This document shows, piece by piece, positions 6,001 through 8,061 of a stretch of DNA of 8,061 bases; position 1 is the stretch's first letter; each line of letters opens with the position of its first letter. The DNA is from CAIZGX01 sp044239865 (lineage in GTDB: Bacteria; Bacteroidota; Bacteroidia; Flavobacteriales_D; Sanyastnellaceae): assembly GCA_044239865.1 (NCBI GenBank), contig JBIIAO010000020.1:1-8061 (forward strand), written 5' to 3'. The notes under the pieces were generated by a model. That model was given only the letters and a program-made list of their open reading frames with translations, was not told the DNA's origin and did no database searches. The position numbers and the translations under genes were made by a program.

Positions 6001-8061
6001 TTACATCGCGCATTGCATGAACAGCTTGCAAGAATCTTTTTCACGCACGTGGGAAGATCAGGAGTACCATTACACGCTTTACTATTACGATCAGGCGGGC
6101 AATTTAATTAAGACGGTTCCACCTCAGGGTGTTGTTCGTTTGCCGCTCACGAGTTCAGAAGATGCGTTGAGCGAGGCGATAGCCAGCGATAGGGCTTCGG
6201 GGGAACGCAGTGTTTATACGCAGCACGGCATGGCTACGCATTATTATTACAACAGTTTAAATCAATTGGTGGGTCAGCGTTTGCCTGACCACGAGGCCAT
6301 GGATTTAAGTTCGGTGGAAGATGTGTTGGGTGTAGGTTATACGAGTAGCAGTAGTGCGGGCGGCAGCTCGGTTCAGTTGGTGGACGAGCATGTGGGTTAT
6401 GGCGTGATGGATGGCGGTAAGCGCTTGTATCGCACGCAGGATGGTGGGTTGACGTGGGAAGAGGATATGGGGGTGAGCGGTGCCGATGTTTGGGACATTT
6501 GTTTAGAGAGTAGTGGAGTGAAGGGGTATATGGTTGGCGATGGCGGACAGGTTTATTACACCAACAGTGGCGGAATGCAGTGGGAGGAGGTTGCTTTACC
6601 AGAGCTCGCTGAGTATACGCAGTGGCGTGGAGTAGGTAGTACGGTAAGTTTTACATCAGGCACGCCGCCGTTGAGTGTTGGCGGTTCTACTACGACGGTA
6701 GAAACCGTTGTTGTGGGAGAGCACCGCGTGGCTAGTTTAACGGCTACTGGTGTTTGGCATGTGGATAGTCCGAGTGTTTTTTCGGATGTTGATTTAGAGA
6801 AGGTGGTCAGCGATGGCAACAATCATTTTTACGCTGTGGGCAATCGCACGCAGGTGTTGGGCGGCGAGAGTTACCGCACGGGTGTTATTTATGTAAGTGA
6901 TGCGGTTTATCCGCTGAGTTGGCAGGCTGTCTCGGTGTTGCCAACGAGTAGTTCTTTGGGAATTCATTACGCAGGTGTGTTAAGCAGTGGGGTGCAGGGA
7001 AGCCTTCGCGTGGGCAGTGCCGACGGTTCTATCCGTCGTTTGGTGGAAACCAGTGCGGTGAGTGAGTACAGTGGTTTAAGCAACGTAGAGGTGTTGGAGG
7101 CCATTACGTTAAATGCCTCTGGGGCTCAGGTTGCTTTGCTTCGCAATGCCATGGGCATTGTGTCGTTGCAGTACCGCAGCAGTGGTGCCGATAGTGTTTG
7201 GCAGGTTGTTCCCGGAGCACCGCAGGGTCTTACGCAGCTCACGTCGCTTCGCATGCAAGAGAATGGCGTGTCACAGTTCTTGGGTCTTTGTGGAGGAACG
7301 TTTAATAATGGCAAGGTGTATTTGTTTTCTTACGGTACGCAGTGGAGTGTTTATGCACTTGGTGTTTCAAATGCCGAGCAGGTAGCAGTGGTTCGTAAGG
7401 ATGTGTCAGGGGCAGTCGCTCAGGCGATGGCTTATGTTACTTCTACCAAGAATATTTATTTAACTCAAAATGTTCAGGCACCTGTAAACGCGATGTTATT
7501 TCCCAAGAGTTGGACGGGCGGAATCTATGCGGGTGTTGGACTGTGCGATTTGGGCAGTGGAGGGTTGTTGGTGGCACGTTTAAGTACAACGGGTACTTTG
7601 AGTGCTGTGCGTGTAAATCCGAACAACACAGAAACGACAATTTCCATTCCGTCAAGTTTAAGCAGTGGCGGTATGTCGTGGAAGAAAGTCTTGTTTGGCA
7701 AGGTGGGCTCGCAGAACTACCTCTATGTGTATGGTCAGGACGGTTCGGGTAACTGGAGGGTGCGCCGGGCGAATGTGTCGTCCACGACGGGCGTTTTGTC
7801 TTCTGTGAGCTCAGCGGTGAATGTAGTGGCTAATGCGCGCATTGGTTTTGGCGAGGATAAGTTATGGATGTCAAACGACCAGGGCGTGACGCTATACGCT
7901 AATTTTTCTACAGGCAATATGGCTTATGTGTCCTATTCACCTCAGGCGTTGCGTGCGGCAGATGGTTATGTTACGGGTGGTGTTTTGGTAGGTGGAAGCG
8001 ATGGCGATGTGTACGATGTGTTCTCCTCGAGTACGGTTACAGCAAGTGCAAGGCAGTTGAA
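2..8061 (+). CDS. Giant RHS/YD-repeat-related multidomain protein, internal fragment (both ends outside the window)
   Basis: The frame starting at base 2 is open to the right edge, giving 2,686 codons with no TAA, TAG or TGA; base 1 ends the preceding codon and the last two bases begin another. No start is assigned because the frame is already open at the left edge, inside what looks like conserved sequence. Domains in order are a FnIII-like domain (residues about 21-132), an RHS-associated N-terminal block (141-393), Cys-rich beta-like and mixed regions (436-1500), a Tyr-rich helical region (1501-2020), YD motifs (2021-2100) and a propeller-like region (2124 onward). Family knowledge: similar giant proteins in Bacteroidota are thought to be exported, and RHS/YD proteins can form shells around C-terminal effectors. 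The roughly 50 cysteines and the low lysine content agree with an extracellular location, but no signal peptide or sorting signal is in view. The exact function is unknown. Confidence is very high for coding and good for the family. Confidence 0.95.
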   Translation, partial: MDLELYPNVQGVLSSVVPGNPTVSEVGVESCTNGSSSSSEFLVSWTPITGAVEYQLEYVFVNDYGVSAGSYLPMSSLHVDFRRNSTRVTTVDASYRVSNLFDHGYVCFRYRGIGVDGSTGGVVYGPWSLVDGDHLVSSVSGLGGAVYGVSVGHEQGLNWQSTQTYAEGGKKKEVVTYADGSMRSRQVVTRINTTNSVVVGETYYDYQGRAALQILPSPVSDLLGSCSESSSSVALRDGLRFYPSFNKAEGGLPITPYLFDRDLSETERCSPLVLKLDSASGAGKYYSANNVRYGSSGLARAQGYAYSRVAYTPDNTGRVREQGGVGQAFQLGSEHTTRSFYGGSSQVELDRLFGSEVGYSEHYRKVLVLDGNGQVSVSYMNQEDKVIATALAGSSPENLIPLASSESEPQELYERMLPHGHLGGINNGLSGDGKERSYITTVVLSSPSDLVLNYDLSVLPLGDGCMVEGWCASCVYDLSISVRDDCGSYLGGLSESVVGHVGQGEGGALSFYSDCDSYDMNGSGMWELTLSSLPVGSYEVSKVLRVNESALEHYVSQYTNPQYNTCMHTYEDYLSEYVSQIDSSGCVEQTCETCLSSLGTLGDYMSSGRGSADDYAQELSFCHALCGDVSPCSNAFSMLRMDVSPGGQYGQYEGDASTYALSVFNDSNHLSRHLSLGGLEGTWRSPRYYDTSVGGFVTGYYSLSSSSGVMERSRIAVTSLGGGVYSPQVVSSGSVFLGLDGVYYVYPEDLLLLSDFLSYWTSDWSLSLVLNHPEYVYYTTCLEIDGGVNGDDGVYVFDGGLSNQQTRAQAISSGYLSSSGVPTDWFSSTGVLQDYFVSSGNYGVYGTSLQGEWDHYYVNTTLGIDLSMAEFAALSVRGVGYLGATSLPASLYAFGSGSNTTQLENEWSFLRTLYLTRKQHWVSKYMDAQANSSGVSGVNDCIGNSAWICPVGYLGFYGGGVTACSNLNRDYYVSKVIRFGGDEDVTSLLSSSGVGTDYNTASYHEYEQTGLCPVASRFSQVLQELVSSGELYASSSVSLQDLGSFPALYVSLHEGDVSSSDPYSNYDWMWNTSLSSLSSSVLTASLYRSSLGVGGGWSGLVSLSKDTCSWSWDEVVNMGNFHYLGDSSGYERFSVEVLVLLPSGLTRVDELQGLTDLVSLGGCRFDTQCTLSSYGNHLLEVLNVQQGFLTSSGVGSLGGCTSCSSSHAVPASYLPVGMATWLGAGMVDTSGYYVWYSSSSTPALFIRSVGSSYPRVKLEITGSVSSSGGAGLSFGALPSDAVFKTLACDHEHYFTLEVYSGDTLWNSFTGGSFIELSGTEREAAPVCDCGFPVSVGCIGQGYAMERSVGAWMDAVFSADAQGHNYWDRMGQVPTLDATLVSTLFLSPSDYGVVGVEQYDSASGVDSLIYDYSSCRLVLWSDGLDGVTSTWSGLHDVFGFHADTSSALPSTVHSFSFSAVNELGDTLRVGGSSACLSLERCQSCDTTHVASETMALLSSFSVSDTAQWSDGGTQEYKQYLEALDQYNLNYGYAQGDEGFIAAIDYKTFYEQGSKYTLSMYLDKLLFYMGVDTTYDRGVLSDLATFSKEYGNYVDGMKEYALYSELMLEYNGQRLSQDLSLLAPEGEMNFLKSSYGVYVKDYSNYLGAVVSTTSGAQPLSSWVLGLDSVVSLSESFGVLYGSYVEAYQQWDSVQVYRLALGDDQVCTDYKSRTLYLQEDFEKLGYGGSVEGQQALQAYIAEIALATQTGDCIGLLKELSSLQGVSSYALLRSTSSSCQTLYLNYLSAVSRYNSSSYASLNISRQLLDPVLSYSDFMTYDLCGCVESYMAYLESYSGYSSSTTGVTPAVGILYFEGCGLTLPEGYADKRDCYSVYEEAYYAYNDWAVRNEGSAIVGDMVDSKVFVNEDLCSCVDDYAAYLQSIADGVRNLEEGEKGPRSLLDFCGSGLPGCVLGSDIVLSLPVLDSLPYEDPCLAALLSQAAANAQWSYAHQVDSLASAFTAAYIAHCMNSLQESFSRTWEDQEYHYTLYYYDQAGNLIKTVPPQGVVRLPLTSSEDALSEAIASDRASGERSVYTQHGMATHYYYNSLNQLVGQRLPDHEAMDLSSVEDVLGVGYTSSSSAGGSSVQLVDEHVGYGVMDGGKRLYRTQDGGLTWEEDMGVSGADVWDICLESSGVKGYMVGDGGQVYYTNSGGMQWEEVALPELAEYTQWRGVGSTVSFTSGTPPLSVGGSTTTVETVVVGEHRVASLTATGVWHVDSPSVFSDVDLEKVVSDGNNHFYAVGNRTQVLGGESYRTGVIYVSDAVYPLSWQAVSVLPTSSSLGIHYAGVLSSGVQGSLRVGSADGSIRRLVETSAVSEYSGLSNVEVLEAITLNASGAQVALLRNAMGIVSLQYRSSGADSVWQVVPGAPQGLTQLTSLRMQENGVSQFLGLCGGTFNNGKVYLFSYGTQWSVYALGVSNAEQVAVVRKDVSGAVAQAMAYVTSTKNIYLTQNVQAPVNAMLFPKSWTGGIYAGVGLCDLGSGGLLVARLSTTGTLSAVRVNPNNTETTISIPSSLSSGGMSWKKVLFGKVGSQNYLYVYGQDGSGNWRVRRANVSSTTGVLSSVSSAVNVVANARIGFGEDKLWMSNDQGVTLYANFSTGNMAYVSYSPQALRAADGYVTGGVLVGGSDGDVYDVFSSSTVTASARQL
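62..397 (+). other. Fibronectin type III-like domain
   Basis: Residues about 21-132 of the giant protein have the pattern of a FnIII fold. FLVSWTPITGAVEYQLEYVF (41-60) matches the early strands, with the typical Trp and the A-x-x-Y-x-L-x-Y alternation. Later, YRVSNLFDHGYVCFRYRGIG (95-114) matches the usual leucine-then-Y-x-F-R-V/Y-R segment, and GPWSL (126-130) resembles the terminal strand. Such domains act as spacers or ligand-binding modules in exported bacterial proteins. In Bacteroidota giant proteins a FnIII-like domain often sits just ahead of the RHS-associated block, as here. The boundaries are by eye, and a related immunoglobulin-like fold is possible. Confidence 0.65.
422..1180 (+). 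other. Conserved RHS-associated N-terminal block of Bacteroidota giant proteins
   Basis: Residues 141-393 carry a run of motifs that I recognise from large Bacteroidota RHS-like proteins: GLNWQ (156-160), YAEGGKKKEVVTYADGSMR (165-183), RQVVTRINT (185-193), ETYYDYQGRAALQILPSP (201-218), YYSANN (285-290), YTPDNTGRVREQGGVG (311-326), QLGSEHTTRSFYG (330-342) and VSYMNQEDKVIATALAG (377-393). The YDYQGR motif is a YD-type repeat core (Y-D-x-x-G-R). In RHS proteins these repeats build a beta-strand cocoon. This is the strongest family evidence in the window apart from the YD motifs near base 6080. The assignment rests on remembered motif similarity, not on a search. Confidence 0.75.
1307..1966 (+). 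other. Cys-rich beta-like block ending in the SPGGQY motif
   Basis: Residues 436-655 begin with RSYITTVVLSSPSDLVLNYD, continue through a cysteine cluster (C465, C471, C474, C486; WCASCVYDLSISVRDDCG) and then LPVGSYEVSKVLRVN (533-547), which reads like a small beta-sandwich edge. A second part is helical and Cys-rich: C566, C586, C591, C594, C622, C626 and C632, followed by MLRMDVSPGGQYGQY (638-652). The same order of a CxxC-VYDL segment, a G-x-Y-x-V-x-K strand, a C-x-x-x-Y-x-x-Y-L helix and a D-x-SPGGQY motif is, as I remember it, conserved in Bacteroidota RHS-like giants. The cysteines probably form disulphides after export (inference). Confidence 0.6.
1697..1723 (+). repeat. C-x3-Y-x2-Y-L module, copy 1 (CMHTYEDYL)
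   Basis: Residues 566-574 fit C-x3-Y-x2-Y-L. The same spacing recurs at residues 1775, 1821 and 1909 of the same protein. This copy sits in the cysteine-rich block just before the C586/C591/C594 cluster, far from the other three. The pattern looks like a short amphipathic helix with one cysteine. It is a protein-level repeat: the DNA of the four copies is clearly divergent. Confidence 0.5.
1967..3100 (+). other. Middle region with conserved-looking islands (YLTRKQ and TGLCP motifs)
   Basis: Residues 656-1033 are mostly unrecognised, rich in Ser, Gly and Tyr. Three islands stand out. RSPRYYDT (684-691) follows shortly after the SPGGQY block. WSFLRTLYLTRKQHWVSKY (907-925) is a clear helical stretch, followed by CIGNSAW (941-947). 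EQTGLCPVASRFSQVLQEL (1007-1025) continues into a second helix with VSSGEL. I recall similar helix-plus-TGxCP islands in the same place in Bacteroidota RHS-like giants, which supports collinearity with that family. No enzymatic motif was found. Predicting a fold here would need structure modelling. Confidence 0.45.
3101..4501 (+). other. Beta-rich region with paired cysteines, no recognised fold
   Basis: Residues 1034-1500 alternate short hydrophobic strands with Ser/Gly turns. Cysteine pairs occur at C1200/C1203 (CTSC), C1327/C1329 (CDC), C1474/C1480 and C1480/C1483 (CQSC). Two segments look like parallel beta units that each end in a Cys motif: one around TLWNSFTGGSFIELSGTE leading to CDC, and another around SFSFSAVNELGDTLRVGG leading to C1474. 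This may be an internal duplication of a small beta-sandwich (inference; not aligned). There is no catalytic motif, no transmembrane segment, and no change of reading frame. Confidence 0.4.
5324..5350 (+). repeat. C-x3-Y-x2-Y-L module, copy 2 (CQTLYLNYL)
   Basis: Residues 1775-1783 match the module exactly in spacing. It lies 46 residues before copy 3. Unlike copies 3 and 4 it lacks the extra cysteine two residues upstream (SSSC instead of LCxC). It is followed by another helix-like stretch, SAVSRYNSSSYASL. Confidence 0.5.
5453..5497 (+). repeat. LCxCV-Y-x-AYL module, copy 3
   Basis: Residues 1818-1832 read LCGCVESYMAYLESY. Aligned without gaps to copy 4 (1906-1920), 9 of 15 residues are identical: L, C, C, V, Y, A, Y, L and S. 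The two cysteines C1819 and C1821 are too close to form a normal disulphide with each other, so each probably pairs elsewhere or binds a ligand (inference). Confidence 0.6.
5717..5761 (+). repeat. LCxCV-Y-x-AYL module, copy 4
   Basis: Residues 1906-1920 read LCSCVDDYAAYLQSI, with C1907 and C1909 in the same places as in copy 3. The offset from copy 3 is 88 residues, about twice the 46 residues between copies 2 and 3, which hints at a roughly 44-46-residue unit of which one copy has decayed or diverged (inference). Between copies 3 and 4 lies another helix-like stretch, YSVYEEAYYAYNDWAV. Confidence 0.6.
6062..6301 (+). other. YD-repeat (RHS) segment
   Basis: Residues 2021-2100 include YYYDQAGNLIKTVPPQGV (2027-2044), a canonical YD repeat (Y-x-Y-D-x-x-G-N-L) with the VPPxGV extension typical of Bacteroidota RHS-like proteins. 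About 35 residues later comes HGMATHYYYNSLNQLVGQRLPD (2075-2096), a second repeat of the form Y-x-Y-N-x-L-N-Q-L. In the relatives I recall, the text continues with further repeats such as WYDRLGRL; here it does not, and a linker and propeller follow. YD repeats form curved beta-sheets that wrap into a closed shell and may bind carbohydrate. Confidence 0.8.
6338..6370 (+). other. Ser/Gly linker between the YD segment and the propeller
   Basis: Residues 2113-2123 read YTSSSSAGGSS. This short low-complexity stretch sits exactly between the last YD-type motif and the first propeller-like motif (VGYGVMDGGKRLY). It is best read as a flexible domain junction. Codon use does not change across it. Confidence 0.5.
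6371..8061 (+). other. Beta-propeller-like region (Ycf48/BNR type), continuing past the right edge
   Basis: From residue about 2124 onward the sequence resembles Ycf48-like or BNR/sortilin-type propellers. The first two blades are clear: GYGVMDGG-x-LYRTQDGGLTWEE (2132-2154) and GYMVGDGGQVYYTNSGGMQW (2175-2194) show the paired G-Y-x-V-G-x-x-G-x-V-x-x-T and Asp-box-like S/T-x-D/S-G-G-x-x-W signatures. Later blades are weaker: FYAVG (2276-2280), LRVGSADGSIRRL (2335-2347), FLGLCGGTFNNGKVYLF (about 2426-2442) and VLVGGSDGDVYDVF (2661-2674). Nearly 560 residues are present, more than one ordinary seven-blade domain of about 300-350 residues, so a large or double propeller is possible. Such propellers usually mediate binding. 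No glycosidase catalytic residues were recognised, so sialidase activity is not proposed. Confidence 0.65.

Larger units (their letters stand above)
4502..6061 (+). other. Tyr-rich, probably helical region with Cys modules
   Basis: Residues 1501-2020 contain many aromatic-rich helices of the type Y-x-x-Y-L: YKQYLEALDQYNLNY (1515-1529), YTLSMYLDKLLFYMG, YGNYVDGMKEYALYSEL, YGVYVKDYSNYL, YLNYLSAVSRYN, YMAYLESYSGY and YAAYLQSI. Three copies of the C-x3-Y-x2-Y-L module fall here (C1775, C1821, C1909). Further cysteines at 1704, 1749, 1854, 1868, 1941, 1948, 1970 and 2005 suggest disulphide-tied helical hairpins. It leads straight into the YD motifs. In family members known to me, an equivalent variable, helical Cys-containing linker precedes the YDxAGN motif, but its function is not known. 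Confidence 0.5.

Noticed and set aside
6425..6592. Sialidase (exo-alpha-sialidase) identity from the Asp-box-like motifs
   Set aside because: Asp-box-like S/T-x-D-G-G-x-x-W motifs are shared by many non-enzymatic propellers. No arginine triad or other sialidase catalytic residues were recognised, so only a propeller fold is claimed.
1..8061. C-terminal polymorphic toxin with an immunity gene
   Set aside because: RHS-related proteins can carry such toxins, but the C-terminus and the following gene are outside the window, and no toxin or immunity sequence is visible here.
1..8061. RNA genes, CRISPR arrays, insertion sequences or terminators
   Set aside because: No tRNA- or rRNA-like sequence, regularly spaced DNA repeats, transposase motif or hairpin with a T-tract was noticed, and the continuous coding frame leaves no intergenic room for them.

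Overview
The whole window lies inside one very large protein-coding gene. Reading the + strand from base 2, I translated every codon to the right edge: 2,686 consecutive sense codons without a stop, and neither the start nor the stop codon is in the window. There are no intergenic regions, RNA genes, insertion sequences, CRISPR arrays or credible second genes. Residue numbers in this annotation count from the first complete codon at base 2.

The protein resembles the giant, probably exported RHS/YD-repeat-related proteins of Bacteroidota. The clearest marks, recognised from memory and not from a search, are the block with YAEGGKKKEVVTYADGSMR and YYDYQGRAALQILPSP (residues about 165-218), the block YTPDNTGRVREQGGVG (311-326), the block MLRMDVSPGGQYGQY (638-652) and the YD-type motif YYYDQAGNLIKTVPPQGV with YYYNSLNQL (2027-2089). 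A Bacteroidota host is therefore likely; I cannot name the genus. GC is moderate (50% and 37% in two lines counted), and the standard bacterial code fits.

Layout from left to right: a fibronectin type III-like domain (bases 62-397); the conserved RHS-associated N-terminal block (422-1180); a cysteine-rich, beta-strand-like block (1307-1966); a long middle region with a few conserved-looking islands (1967-4501); a tyrosine-rich, probably helical region with repeated C-x3-Y-x2-Y-L modules (4502-6061); a YD-repeat segment (6062-6301); a Ser/Gly linker (6338-6370); and a beta-propeller-like region of Ycf48/BNR type that runs off the right edge (6371-8061).

The architecture suggests a large surface or secreted shell or adhesin protein. 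Whether it ends in an RHS core, a toxin domain or a type IX secretion signal cannot be seen here. The most interesting points are the gene's size, the propeller placed directly after the YD motifs, the four-copy Cys/Tyr module, and the sharp drop in cysteine content at the propeller boundary.
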